DNA from: Artemia franciscana
Lineage: Eukaryota; Arthropoda; Branchiopoda; Anostraca; Artemiidae
Assembly: GCF_032884065.1 (NCBI RefSeq)
Contig: NC_088873.1
Location: forward strand, 29,621,658-29,685,657
Reading direction: 5' to 3'
Length of the DNA stretch: 64,000 bases
A model generated the notes under the pieces. It saw nothing but the letters and a program-made list of their open reading frames with translations, was not told the DNA's origin and made no database searches. Made by a program: the position numbers and the translations under genes. Shown here piece after piece: positions 41,413 to 53,026 of the stretch (positions within the stretch are counted from its first letter, which is position 1; every line of letters starts with the position of its first letter).

Positions 41413-44400
41413 GTACCTTCTAGTGCTTTTAATGTTCCGGCTTCTTGATTCAAAAGAAACGAATCTAGATTTTTCAAGAAAAGAAATATTAAGGTTGAGA
41501 CTATTGCCCCAAAATAAACACAATGGAAAAATAAGCTAAATTTATTTGCTGAGTTTTTTCTGGGTCTCAAGATACTAAAGATTTTCCAAAAGTGTTTCAT
41601 TTGCTTTCTGTTTGCTCTTTTTTTACTATTTATACTTTTAACTATTTTTCCCTTTTTTACTATTTGGAAGACGTTGCTCTCATTAGAAACTCCTTTTGTA
41701 GCATCTTCAGGAATTATTTTCAGGTCCCAATGGATTTAGCAATAAACCATGAATTCGAATCTCATTTGCATGAATAAAGGGGTATTGCAACAAGTATTTC
41801 GGTGTACGCCAGAGTCTGGAGGCATGCAGTCATACCTAAAATTAGATAAAGAATTGGAGGAACAGAGTTAGTAGAAGTAGGGGTAAAACGTTTTTGTTCA
41901 AGCCTGTTGCAGAAGCTGTTTAAATCCTATATAAATTATCGATAAACTGCATATTGATCTTCCTGGTTATGGGGGACGCAAGTCCACGCGATGGCAGATT
42001 CGATCCTAAACGTATATTAAATAAAAAAAAACCTATTTTTTTCATATAAAAGTAAGGAGTAACATAAAAATTTAAAACGTGCAGAAATTATTACGTATAT
42101 GAGGGGTTCGCGCCTCGTAAATACCTCGCTATTTCCTCTAAAGTTAGGAATTTTGTTCCACTTCCTTAAGAATGACCCCTGAATCACAAAGGGTTCAATT
42201 AAAATAAGTAGGTCTTATGAAAGTACTAAAAAGAATCTTACACGAAGAGCATGGTATTAAAGAGGGGGCAACCCCCTCATATACGTAATAATTTCCATTC
42301 GTTTTAAGTTTTAATGTTGCTCCTTACTTTCAGATGAAAAAACTTGTTTTCTTTATTTAAAAAAATAACAACAATTTTTTCAACTTAAACTAAGGAGCAA
42401 CATTAAAACTTAAAACGAACAGAAATTACTATGTATATGAAGGGGGCTTTCGCCTCCTCAACATCTCGCTCTTCACCTTAAAGTTTCTTGGTACTTTAAA
42501 TTATTCTAATTAAACGACCTTCGTGTTTCAGGAATCGTTTTTAAAGAATTGGAACAAAATAAACTTGGATGGGGCAACCTCCCTCATATACGTAATAATT
42601 TCTGTTCGTTTTAAGTTTTAATGTTGCTCCTTACTTACAGTTGAAAAAACTTGTTTTTTAATTTAATTTCTGATCATTGTTCAAATAATACTAGGGTATC
42701 TGGCTTCACCTCCGTGGAAAATCCCCCTCTTCATGGAAATATCCTCCGGAAAATTCAATCCTGCTGAGAATTTACCCTGGAAAATCACCCTTAACGATCT
42801 TCACGCGTAAAATTGAGTTGATAAAGAGAAAGCAAGGGATAAAGAAATTTAGTATGAAAATTCTGGCAAATTCCTCCAGTATAAAGTTTCCACTGAAAAG
42901 TTAACCCCCTGGAAACTTCCTTTTCCTTGGAAAATTTTTCCCGTGCAAAATCCCCCAAGCACAAAATTCACCTTCCCCCCCCCCCGAAAAATTTATGCAT
43001 ACCTCACAATACACTACGTACAAATACATACCATGCGTAAATACTGGGCAAATTTTTAAAATTAGAGACCTTTCCCCAGACGGTGTGGGGGGTCTTGTTA
43101 TCTCCAAAGACATAGTTATTGGGCCTTTCAACTATGCTGAAAAAAAATAGCTATACCAAAATTTTGATCAGACGATTTGGGAAAAAAGTGGCGTCAAGAG
43201 GGAGCCTAGTTGCCCTCCAGTGTATTTGGTCACTTAAAAAGTGCACTAGGAATAGTCATTTCCGTCCGATCTGGCCATCTCCCGACGGGACTCACTGGGT
43301 CAATATGATCCCCCATAGGAAAAAAAATAAACAGGCATCTGTGATCTTTCTTCTGGCAAGAAAAATACAAAATTCCACATTTTTGCAGATAGGATTTTGA
43401 AACCTCTACAATAGGGTTATCTGATACGCCAAATCGGGTGATGGGTTTTTCATTAAGATTCTATGACTTTTAGGGGGTGTTTCCTCCTTTTTTAGAAAAT
43501 ATGGCAAATTTGCTCGGCTAGTAACCTTTGATGCGCAATACTAAAATTAATGAAAATTATATATTTGAAATCAGCATAAAAATTCTTTTCTATTAGTATA
43601 TCTATTCGTATCAAAATTCTGTTTCCTAGTGTTTCGGGTACTATTGAGCCGGGTCGCTTTTTGCTTACAGTTCGTTGCAACGAAATGTTTGACAGATTTA
43701 TAATAAAAAACAGACACAGCAGAATATAATGTTATCATTGCCTTAAACGCTCGAAGCGATAAATCGTCCGCTCTCGCAGAATTTGATTTCAAAAGATTTT
43801 TTTTTATATAAGATAAAGATGAAACAATTTTTTTTTTTCCAACTGAAATGAAGGAGTGACATCAAAACTTGTAACGAATAAGACTTATTCTGTATGTGAG
43901 GTGGGTTACCACTTCCTCAACCCTGGCTGTTTAGGTAAAAGTCTTTTTTCTTTCCCCCTTTTTTTGAAAATAAGGCAAATATTCTCAGGCTCGTAACCTA
44001 TGACCGGTAAGAATGAACCTGGATGAAACTTACTTAATCAACATAAAAATTTGATTCTTTTGATGTATCTGTTTATATCAAAATTCCGTGTTTTAGAGTT
44101 TCAGTTACTACTGAACTGGATCGCTCCTTACTTACACTTCCTTACCACGATCTGACTGAAAGTCATATCATATTACTTTAGTTAGACTAGGCGTGAATAA
44201 AGGCGCAAAGGGGCGATGCCCCTCTTCTTATTGCAAAGACAAATTTTCCGATTTTTTTTTTATTTTCATGTAACCACACTGATTTGGTTCATATTTTGTA
44301 AAATAGTATGCGGTGATGTGTAATGGTGCGTCACCTATTATGGAAAAGGAACAGCGGGTAATTTTTGAGGCGGGGAAAGCTGGATGAAGGCTCAACAAGA

Positions 44401-44901
44401 GGATTTAAATGCAATCTCACTGACTCTTGATATAAATATAGAATGAGCTTTGGGGAAGGGAGGGGAGCGTAGAAATTTACATATAATCCTTTTTTATTCC
44501 AACAGTAGTTTTTGTCTACGTCTTTATCATTGGTATTGTGAGGTTGGACAGGGAGGGAGTCTAATAGCTCTCCTTCCATGGCAAAAATCATTTTGTATGT
44601 ACCACTAAAGTATTTCAAGAATGATAGAGTTTAGTAATGAGCAGTTGCTTTAGAGAAATACAATTTTCAGTCAATCATTTTACAAAAGGTCAGTAAATAA
44701 ACATTTGCAATCACCCATTAACTATGTTGAATGCACTTATAAATGAATCCTAAGTAACAATATATAACATAATATATATTTTCTATTTGAAATGTTTTCT
44801 GGTTGATATAAGATTTTCTGTAGCTTTTTACTTTCATTAGAAAAAAAACTTTTATTGATTTAATTCCGATGAAAAACTGATTTTATATATATATGTATAT
44901 A

Positions 44902-44980
<79 letters not shown>

Positions 44981-47900
44981 TGTTATTGAAGCTCCTGTTT
45001 TATAGAGTTTTGGTTACGAAGCCGTCTATTTCAGGTGACACACTTCCACAAGACTCAATAATTTTTGATGATTATTCATCTATAGCCGCAAATTTTCAAG
45101 AGATTCCACAAGTCAGTGCGGCTTCGCAAGATATTGATGAAGAAGAAGCATCAAATAGATTATTTTTCAGGCGCCATGGCTATGGATACGGTGGAGGATA
45201 TGGTTATGGAGGAGGTAATTTTAACAGTTTCTGTATGGCCAGCATTACTGATTACTAAAGCCTACCATCTAGCAAAAGTTCATGCCTTAATTTTAGTAAG
45301 AGGAAAATTAGCAAAAGGGTAGAGAACTCATGATCAGTCTAATATCCTGAGGGAAAAAACAAGGAATAAAAATGACAAAAACTAATTACTCATCTTGGCA
45401 TCAAAATTGGCTAATATGTGGTTCAGACTCTATAGCCAGACCTTTCTAAAACAATGTTGATACTAGCCCTGTCTCCAAATAAAGGAGGGAACGGTATATG
45501 CAATCCTAGTATGTTGGGGAAGGCTACTTGCACTTAAAGCAGTACATATGGTATTCAGCTCTTGCCGGTAGATGGTTTATGCTTGTTTATTCAGTGTATA
45601 TTTTGTAGAGACTTCGAGCTACCGTTTTATCGACTTATTTCCATGACAACAAAACTAACAATGGACTCTTATTTTTCCATGAGATTTATTAAAAAAAAAA
45701 AAAGTTTATAAGAGAGAATGCAGTGGCGGTGACTAAGTAATGAGTGATGTGTCATCAGCATATTTCTTTTCAATAATTAGTTTAGTCCATTGAGCTTATC
45801 GTACTAAAGAAATCGTCAAATTTGAAAGTGGTTTCATTTGATCGGAAATTATAAGTTTGGTGGCTAATTAAGGGTTAAATAGGATTGACTGCTACCACTT
45901 CTTTTTCTGTTCCCCCTTTTCGCCCCAGGACACCCTCATAGTCAGTCGTGTATCAGACCAAATTGTTGAAATAACCATTAATATAAAATAATTGTTAAGT
46001 CCATAAAATGTATCTTTACGTGATAAAACCTACACAGATCCAAGAAACGGGGCCCCAAATTATGAAATTGGATCATTCTTCCCGTGTATATTATGGTATG
46101 AAGAGTAGAAATGTCACACCATGTTAAACCTACACTGTGCAACAAATCTGATCTGCATTACTGGAGGTATGGCTATGGCCCACCATCATGCACCCGCCAT
46201 CTACTCCCAGTCCTATACCAGCTTTTAAGGCAGAAGGGATGGTGTTATGCAACCCTCCTGGTGCATACAAACCATCCTGGCTGATATGCACCTTGTTTGA
46301 ATTGTACACGGCCTATGACCCGCTATGACTTGTTCAGTGCAATAACGAATTAAATCTTGACTGGAGGCAAAAACGATTTAGGTCTGCAATATCTAAACCT
46401 TGGTTTGTGAGTGGAGGACTTCAGGTCTCCCAAAGTAATCTTTTAGGAATAGACAAGGAACAGATGCTATTCCAAAAACACCTTAAGCCGTGTATGTCAA
46501 TCAGATCTGGACACTCTTTACGTTTTACTGTGTCCTGAGGTGGAAGATATGTGACTGGAAAGCCAAAATACGACAATAGAGCCTCCAATGTCCACCAGCC
46601 CTCCATTTCTATCAGTAAGGTGCTTGAACTTGACATCATTGAACAAAAACATTATGTTTAAGTTTCACACAAAGGAGACAGAGAGGCAACTCGCTACGTC
46701 TCTTTGAACAAAATTAAATTAAAAAAAACAAGTTTTTTAAATGAAAGTAAGGAGCGACATTAAAATTTAAAACGAACAGAAATTACTCCGTATATGAAAG
46801 GAGCTTTTCCTTCTCAACGCCCCGCTCTTTACGCTAAAGTTTGACTTTTTCTCTTAACTCTACATTTTAAAACAGTAAAAAACTTTAGCGTAAAGAGCGG
46901 GGCGTTGAGAAGGAAAATCCCCTTTCATATACGGAGTAGTTTCTGTTCGTTTTAAGTTTTAATGTCGCTCCTTACTTCTATTTAAAAAACTTGTTTTTTT
47001 TATTTAATTTCTGAACGTTTTTGAATCAATGCATGTTTTGATTTTGGCTCTCCGCAGAGGAATAATTAAAACGAAATTCGTATATTTTTTTTTTGGCTAA
47101 TTGGTTTTCTCATAATTTTGATTGAATGATTTTGAGAAAAAAAGAGCGGGGGAGAAAGCCTAGTTGCCCTCCGAGTTTCGGTTAATTAAAAAGGCAACTA
47201 GAACTTTTAATTTTTTTACGAATCTTTTTATAAGTAAAAGACATACGTAACTTATAAATTAGCTTACGTAAAGAACTTTTGTATTCTCATGTTTTTATTA
47301 CACATATGAGAGGGTTCGCCCCCTCGTCAGTACCTCTCTCTTTACACTAAATCTTAAATTCTGGCCCAATTCATTAAGAATGACCCCTGAATCACAAAAG
47401 CCGCAGAATAAATAGTTGAAATTACCAAAAATACTTTAGCGTAAAGAGCGAGGTATTAGGAGGAGGTGAGCCCCTCATATGGGTAATAATTTCTGTTCGT
47501 TTTAAGTTTTAATGCTGCTGCTTACTTCCAGCTGAAAAAAAACTTTTTCATATTTATTTTTTCATTGTTTTTTTTTAAGTAATGCTAGTAAATCCTGCGC
47601 TCCCTTCATGGAAATTTTCTTCCCCCATGACAAATTCCTCGATGGAAAGCTCCCCCAGCATATCCCCCTCTTCTCAACCCCTGCCTCCAACCAAAAAAAT
47701 CCTCCTGAAAACGCCTGTACACTTCCCAATAACCATTACTATATGTAAGCACTGGTCAAAGTTTTGAACTTGTAACCCCTCCCACGGGGACTGTGGGGGA
47801 GTAAGTCGTCCCCAAAGACATAGTTATAAGGTTTTTCGACTACGCTGAATAAAATGGCTATCTCAGAATATTGATCCGTTGACTTTGGGAAAATAATTAG

Positions 47901-50900
47901 CGTGGGAGGGGGCCTAGGTGCCCTCCAATTTTTTTGGTCACTTAAAAAGGGCACTAGAACTTTTCATTTCCGTTAGAATGAACCCTCCTGCAACATTCTA
48001 GGACAACTTGGCTTAAACGATCGCCCCTGGGAAAAAAAACAACAAAAAAACAAACAAACAAATAAACACGTATCCGTGATCTGCCTTCTGGCAAAAAATA
48101 TAAAATTCCACATTTTTGTAGATAGGAGCTTGAAACTTCTACAGTATGGTTCTCTGATACGCTGAATCTGATGGTGTGATTTTAGTTAAGATTCTATGAC
48201 TTTTACGGGGTGTTTCCGCCTATTTTCTAAAATAACGCAAGTTTTCTCAGGCTCGTAACTTTTGATGGGTAGGCTAAGACTAAACTTGATGAAACTTATA
48301 TTTATATTCAGCATTAAAATGCGATTCTTTTGATGTAGCTATTGGTACCAAAATTCCATTTTTTAGAGTTTTGGTTACTATTGAGCCGGGTCGCTCCTAA
48401 CTACAGTTCGTTACCACGAACTGTTTGAAAAAAGGAAAAAGAAATTATACATCAATAGTTCTCGCGGAGTACGGAGGAAAGCAAAAGGATAAAAAGCAAC
48501 AAAAAACATCGACTCTTGGAGATAGGGATGGGATTTACAAAATAAATTATAAATAAATCAATAATACATTCAATCCCCGCTACTGTCGGCAGAAACGACT
48601 GTCACTTTCAATATCTTTTTATGTGTATTGAGTGATGGTAAATTTCTAACTAAATCAAATAGATTATATTTATTTACAATCTGGGAAAGTTGATATCTTA
48701 AACCAAGTCTTGATCCCTCATTTTTAACAAACAGAAAAATAAACTTATTTCTTGCTTTTGATAAATGGCTATGCTTATTTTCAATGAAAATATTCATGCT
48801 ATTGGAAAAATAATCTATAAGTTTTAAAAATGTTATGCCCAAATTAAGAATAAAAACTTGTTGTGGATCAAGAATAGTAAGAAATAAAAAAGATGTGTTA
48901 GTTTCAAATAATTTTTGTAAGTCAATGTAGGCTTGCTGGAAACTTACTTCACCCAGAATCATGTAGTCATCTGTTATCTGAGGAATTGGAGGAAAAAAGT
49001 GACAATGCATTTCCTACAGCGCAAGCAGCCCCTCAACACCCTCCCTCTTTTCGATATCGCTATAAATTTATAGTAGACAGTTATACATTTGGCAATTTGT
49101 TTAGACCGGGTTCATGCAAAGATGTTCAACCTGCATGATTAGAGGTACAAACTGGGTCTGTGACCCCCTCGACACCCCTGCATCTCTACAAAATCTAGAT
49201 ATGTTCTGAATTGATGTAAATGTGTTGGAGAACCGAGCTGTATAATTTTTGTCACCAGTTGCGAAACAATTTAAGTTCTAACACTTAAAAAGGGGAAGTA
49301 ATTGTGGCTTGAGTCGGGAGTCACCCCATATACAGGGTGGGAATGTTACCCCGTGGTTTGAACAAAATACAAAAGTATTTTCTACCTGTATCATTTAAAT
49401 CCAAAGTAACAGGGGATCGTGGCCCCTGCAACATTCTCCGACTAACCACAGGCTATTTAGCAGTAAGGTAGTCAGTCTTGCAGTACCGTCTTTAAGCGGA
49501 TACCTTGCAAGTATTTCCAATCTGTAAGACTACGAGAAATGTGAGTCAGTGCTTCCTCCAATACCAATAGCCCCTGCAGTGACCCTACCATTACCTTCTG
49601 CAAGGTTTTAATAGAAGTTATGCATTTTGCACAGTGTTTAAAGTTGATTAATACAATGATTCTCAGTACGTATGATTAGAGGCATGAAGTTTGTTCATGG
49701 CCTTTTAAAGCCCCACAAAACAACAAGTTATCCATACCTTAAAACGATGGGATAGGGTGATGATACCTTGTAGAGATTACACTCTTTCTCTAAAATTTGC
49801 AAGAAGTGCTTCGCTGAGAGTTTTAAATCGCTCACCTATTCCACTCAAGCCTGAAACTTACGGAAAAAGAACCTTGGAACAAAGAGAGCTAGAGGATGCA
49901 TTTGAAAGCCTTAAAACTCTTAAAACCCATCTACTTTCTATCTGAAAATAGATGGGACATGAATTATGCTGGGCACAGAGACTCATTAAGGCAGACTCCT
50001 CCCAAGAAATTATAGATTACTAACCACTGGTTTTTGGGTTTAGCTCAGAAGGATTCAAAACTCTTATTTAATTAGAAATACGTTCACAGCTTTACGTACA
50101 AGATGTCGTGCAAATCTTGTGGGAACATAATGGCAACTAGAATACAACTGCTTTTGCATATTTGTAAGAGGTTTACAGATGAATTCAAGTTCTGTTTTGT
50201 TCCTTTTACATAATGTTCTGTCTATCTGTCATGCAATTACGTAATGCCCTCTTTGAAAATATCCGTTCAAGGAGTTTATACCCTCGGAAAATACACCCTC
50301 TCACGGAAAATAGCCCCCAGAAAATACCCCAAAGACAAAATAGCCCCATGCGGAGAATGTCCCCCCCCCCGTAAAAATGCCTCTTCGTGGAAAATACCCC
50401 TGTGGAGTATAATCACCCACAAGGAAATTATTCCCAAAAATTTTCTCCTCACTGCAAATTCCCCCGCGACAGTCCCCCCTTCATAAAAATCCCCAGCGTA
50501 AAAATTATGTATTTTTCCCAACGGGGGGGGGGATACAAAAGAAACTTTAAAGAACGCATCACAATGGGAAATTGATATCGACTCCCTTATGATTTCTGAG
50601 AATATTTCTGGTCTACGCCGTTATGATGAAAGTAAAGAATATCATTAAGCCCAAAAGTGAGCAGAGTTTATCCCATATAGGAGGGGGACCGCACCTTCAT
50701 CCATAGATCCTCCTCATGGTCGCAGAAACTTTGAAGGGTACTCATTAGATCAGAAATTGAGAGTTCTAGTCCTTTTCTTTTAAGTCAAAAGTGATTGGAG
50801 ACATACCGGCCACGAGGGAGGGGGTATTTTCCTACGGGGTATTTTTATAAGGGTGAGGATGTTTCTGTAGGGGGTATTTTATGTGGGAGGGTATTTTTTT

Positions 50901-51176
50901 TTTTTTGGGGGGGGGGGGTTGGTTATAAGTCAACCAAAAACATGTGACAAGAAAGAATAGGAGCATAAATTCAAAGCATATATTATACTTTCATGGAAAC
51001 AATCCGTCAAAATATATTTAAATATTTTTACACACAGCTTATCAATTTAATTAATAATTATTTTAGGTTACTATCATCGTCCAATTGTTCCAGCATTACC
51101 AACATACCCATCTTATGGACACAGACCTGGATATGGAGGTGGATTTATCATTGGAGGCTTCCGTGGACGTCGTTAG
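41361..51176 (+). CDS. Small secreted Gly/Tyr-rich protein, 113 residues, 3 exons
   Basis: Exons 41361-41412, 45035-45214 and 51067-51176 join through two phase-1 GT-AG introns. A hydrophobic signal peptide (MWAILLTVFLGSILSSTG) is followed by an acidic pro-region with DIDEEEAS at residues 19-60, then FFRR (dibasic at 63-64), then a basic-aromatic tail rich in Gly and Tyr (HGYGYGGGYGYGG, later GHRPGYGGG) ending FRGRR. This layout resembles precursors of glycine-rich antimicrobial peptides, and also some cuticle or shell-gland proteins. The family is not identifiable from sequence alone. The same architecture recurs in the next gene, supporting the exon model. Exon 1 assignment rests on promoter, signal peptide and phase. 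Confidence 0.75.
42015..43692 (-). repeat. Diverged near-full copy of the dispersed foldback family, with two palindromes
   Basis: On the minus strand it starts at the altered hairpin terminus (43692), passes the 'GGCATCAGAT...CTGATACG' and 'CCCTCCAG...TTAAAAAGTGCACT' regions, and ends in two inverted-repeat blocks, 42360-42670 and 42015-42359. It is more diverged than the copies at 46711 and 53027. It lies in intron 1 of the 113-residue gene. Confidence 0.75.
43835..44160 (-). repeat. Foldback family copy with most of the body deleted
   Basis: The palindrome-side end ('caactgaaatgaaggagtgac') at 43840 is joined directly to the head sequence ('ctcaggctcgtaacctatga...gatcgctccttact'). Strongly diverged. 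The following 44161-44882 shows no gene. Confidence 0.65.
44883..44978. repeat. (TA)n microsatellite, ~96 bp, beside a splice acceptor
   Basis: TA dinucleotides with two TG variants at the left edge. It ends only 56 bp before exon 2 of the 113-residue secreted-protein gene, so its length could influence acceptor use. Confidence 0.97.
44979..45034 (-). repeat. Foldback-family scrap forming the acceptor region of exon 2
   Basis: 'ttttatagagttttggttacgaagccgtc' matches the head sequence of the family on the minus strand ('ttttttagagttttggttac...gagccgggtcg'). As in the copy at 26689, it directly follows a (TA)n tract. The exon begins a few bases later. Confidence 0.55.
45035..45214 (+). CDS. 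Secreted Gly/Tyr-rich protein (113 aa), exon 2: acidic pro-region and first GY block
   Basis: Acceptor 'tatttcag|gtgaca', donor 'ggaggag|gtaatt'. Encodes Gly18 to the first base of Gly78: DTLPQDS, DIDEEEASN, RLFFRR, then HGYGYGGGYGYGG. Both ends are phase 1. Confidence 0.8.
45215..46710 (+). other. Intron 2 of the 113-residue gene, first part: nothing recognised
   Basis: No element or coding fragment recognised. A ~72-codon minus-strand frame at 46421-46639 has no family features. Confidence 0.4.
46711..48428 (-). repeat. Full-length copy of the dispersed foldback family
   Basis: On the minus strand it runs from the intact hairpin terminus (TCAAACAGTTCGTGG, complement at 48428) through both body modules to a large palindrome at 46740-46985. 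The palindrome arms carry 'CAACGCCCCGCTCTTTACG' and its complement and match each other in the copy-specific segment. Very similar to 14780-16489 along its whole length. Confidence 0.88.
48570..49010 (-). CDS. Unrecognised 146-codon open frame
   Basis: This is the longest open frame in the window not explained by a gene or by simple repeats. It begins MHCHFFPPIPQITDDYMILG and ends VVSADSSGD. A potential acceptor ('ctgtag') lies just before the ATG on that strand. It has no signal peptide, no long hydrophobic segment and no motif I know. In AT-rich DNA a 146-codon frame is notable but may be chance, or a scrap of a host or mobile-element gene. It is antisense within intron 2 of the 113-residue gene. 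Confidence 0.25.
   Translation of the reverse strand: MHCHFFPPIPQITDDYMILGEVSFQQAYIDLQKLFETNTSFLFLTILDPQQVFILNLGITFLKLIDYFSNSMNIFIENKHSHLSKARNKFIFLFVKNEGSRLGLRYQLSQIVNKYNLFDLVRNLPSLNTHKKILKVTVVSADSSGD
49011..50639. other. Intron 2 of the 113-residue gene, middle: C-rich decayed repeats
   Basis: 50260-50520 is a run of 'ggaaaataccccc'-like phrases recalling the 'catggaaatatcctcc' part of the dispersed family. No gene is evident elsewhere; a 62-codon frame at 49757 is unremarkable. Confidence 0.4.
50640..50840 (+). repeat. Second diverged body-module repeat, partner of 35650-35872
   Basis: Shares 'ccatataggag', 'catggtcgcagaaact', 'gagagttctag' and 'ttttaagtcaaaagtgattgga' with 35650-35872 and, more distantly, with full dispersed copies. 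Followed by a poly-T/poly-G patch near 50895-50922. Confidence 0.6.
51067..51176 (+). CDS. Secreted Gly/Tyr-rich protein (113 aa), exon 3: C-terminal block
   Basis: Acceptor 'attttag|gttact'. Encodes YYHRPIVPALPTYPSYGHRP then GYGGGFIIGGFRGRR and TAG. The basic end contrasts with the acidic pro-region. Confidence 0.8.
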
Positions 51177-51225
51177 GCCTGCAAGTTTTATAATCCATTA
51201 ACATTATTTTTTGCAAATATATTAA

Positions 51226-51231
51226 AATAAA
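51226..51231 (+). terminator. Poly(A) signal AATAAA of the 113-residue gene
   Basis: Lies 50 nt after the stop codon, giving a short 3' UTR. The stretch 51232-51837 beyond it holds nothing recognised. Confidence 0.7.
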
Positions 51232-51837
51232 ATATTATCTATAATTTTATCTATTAAGTATTTTTAGCTTTAGCATATTTGTGAATCCCCATTATTCATA
51301 ACTTTCCAAATACTGTCCTGCTATTAGCCCTTTAAGAAGAAGTCCTGCTCAGCCATATGCACTCAAACCTTGTTAGAGAATAAAATAAGTGTTGTATCTT
51401 ATCCGAGGTAGTATCATTATTACCAAAACAATTACTCACATACATCTGAAGAATTCTTTCTTTTTTTAATTGTTTTGGTTTTGTGTTTCTTCTTGTAAGA
51501 TTTTTCTTTTTCTATAATATATTTTCAGAGCCGCATTTATAAAAGGAAGAAAAAGAAATCAATAACAGTGGTTAAAAATATATTTCAGCACCTCTAGCTC
51601 TAAGACTGCTGCAGTTTTGTGCAAGAAACTAAGTGTTACTGGAACAAAATTTAACGCCCTCCCCCTTAAAACAAGAATAATGAAAAAAATTTCTCACATT
51701 TAGAATTTTTCAATTTGCTTCCTGTAATCAACTTGATTACATCCATTTTCAATATTTAAAGTATTTATAATTTAATTTCGTCAATATTTCAATATATCAA
51801 TTGAGCCGCACAATGTACACTTCCCAATTAAATAGAA

Positions 51838-52170
51838 AAAAAATTATTAAAAAAAATTAAGGAGAAAGATTAAAACTTAAAACTTAGAAAGATATTTGTA
51901 CATAAGTAGGACTGTCCCTTCTTAATCCCTCGTTTCTTATGTTCAGTTTATTAGAGCTTTAAAAAAGCTTCTTATTTCAATCCAGGTGCTTATGTGTTTC
52001 AGCAATGTTAAAAAATTAGGATAAAAAGCCAAACTTAAAAATATAAAGTGAGTAGCATAGAAAGTGAGGGGTATATAAGGGGTAACCCTCCTCATATACG
52101 AATATATACTGTCGTTTTAAGTCCAATATTACTCCTTAATTTTAGCTAAAAAAATTTGTTTTTACCATTA
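51838..52170. repeat. Strongly diverged foldback palindrome of the dispersed family
   Basis: 'aattaaggagaaagattaaaacttaaaac' on the left and 'gttttaagtccaatattactccttaattttagct' on the right are the family's outer arms. The inner arm pair around 51960-52060 is decayed. Confidence 0.65.
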
Positions 52171-52326
52171 AATTTCTGATCCCCAATAATTTGGAAAAAA
52201 TTATTATATTGCCCCTACCCTTGAGTATCTGGATATGGACCCTTGTTCCCCCCCCCCTCTTGCCCCCTGCTCTGGGAGCCGCATTCTTGACTTCAGTTGC
52301 CATATTCACAACATTACCGACTAGAT

Positions 52327-52698
52327 TTAGTCTTTGGCTGGTACTGAAAACCACGGCTTTTTAAACTTTATTCGCAGAATAGCTTGAATGCTACCTTCAT
52401 TGCCTGTCAATGTACTGTATCCATCGAATCCCGGACCAACATATTTTTGAGGTAAATCAAGGATGAATAATATTCTCCGGTTGAGTAAATCAATGAATAC
52501 TCCTTCTGTTAGTTCATTTCCTCTTGGAAGTAAGTCATCAATATTGCAGAAAATAATTACAGAACTGATTGATCCAATTATTTCTCTATTTTAAGTAATC
52601 GTCCTTCGATAAAAATTTTGCAACCGCGTATCTAATGGAACAGTTTCCAAGAAGGTTATACTGGCAGTAGTTGCTGTAGCAGAAATTTCAAAATTCAT
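52327..52698 (-). pseudogene. Unrecognised coding relic, interrupted
   Basis: A minus-strand frame of about 124 codons reads like protein (for example IDDLLPRGNELTEGVFIDLL and later DLPQKYVGPGFDGYSTL). It is interrupted, so it is not an intact gene. Composition is balanced and unlike the Gly/Tyr genes nearby. I do not recognise the family, and an origin from a host gene or from a mobile or viral source cannot be separated here. It sits between two foldback-family repeats; 52699-53026 continues without a recognised feature. Confidence 0.3.
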
Positions 52699-53026
52699 GT
52701 CAGCTAAAGGTGAAATTCTTTAAATTTTGGCGAAAAGCAATTTTATCTAATATAAGCTGTACAAAGCATCATAATAATATCTATTATAAATTGGACCGAT
52801 AAGCCGGAATATATTATGGAAGTTTGGCAGAGAGGTTACAATATCTAGCGCAAGTAAGACCAAGAAGAGGTAATATCCAGTGTAAGTTGGGTTTCCTAGG
52901 GGGAGGGATAGCAGCCCCTGCTGAGTCTATTTGTTGAACAAGCTCATTTGAGAAACTTTTGAAAAATGTGATTTAATTAGACTATACTGGGTACTTTTTT
53001 AATGTCCAACCCCACTCAAGAATTTT

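Noticed and set aside
44893-45258. A 121-codon frame starting in (TA)n and running through exon 2 of the 113-residue gene
   Set aside because: The start lies in the microsatellite. The supported reading is the spliced exon 45035-45214 joined to a signal-peptide exon in the same phase.
45721-45745. Another CAGTGGCGG hAT-like start
   Set aside because: No partner end was found nearby.
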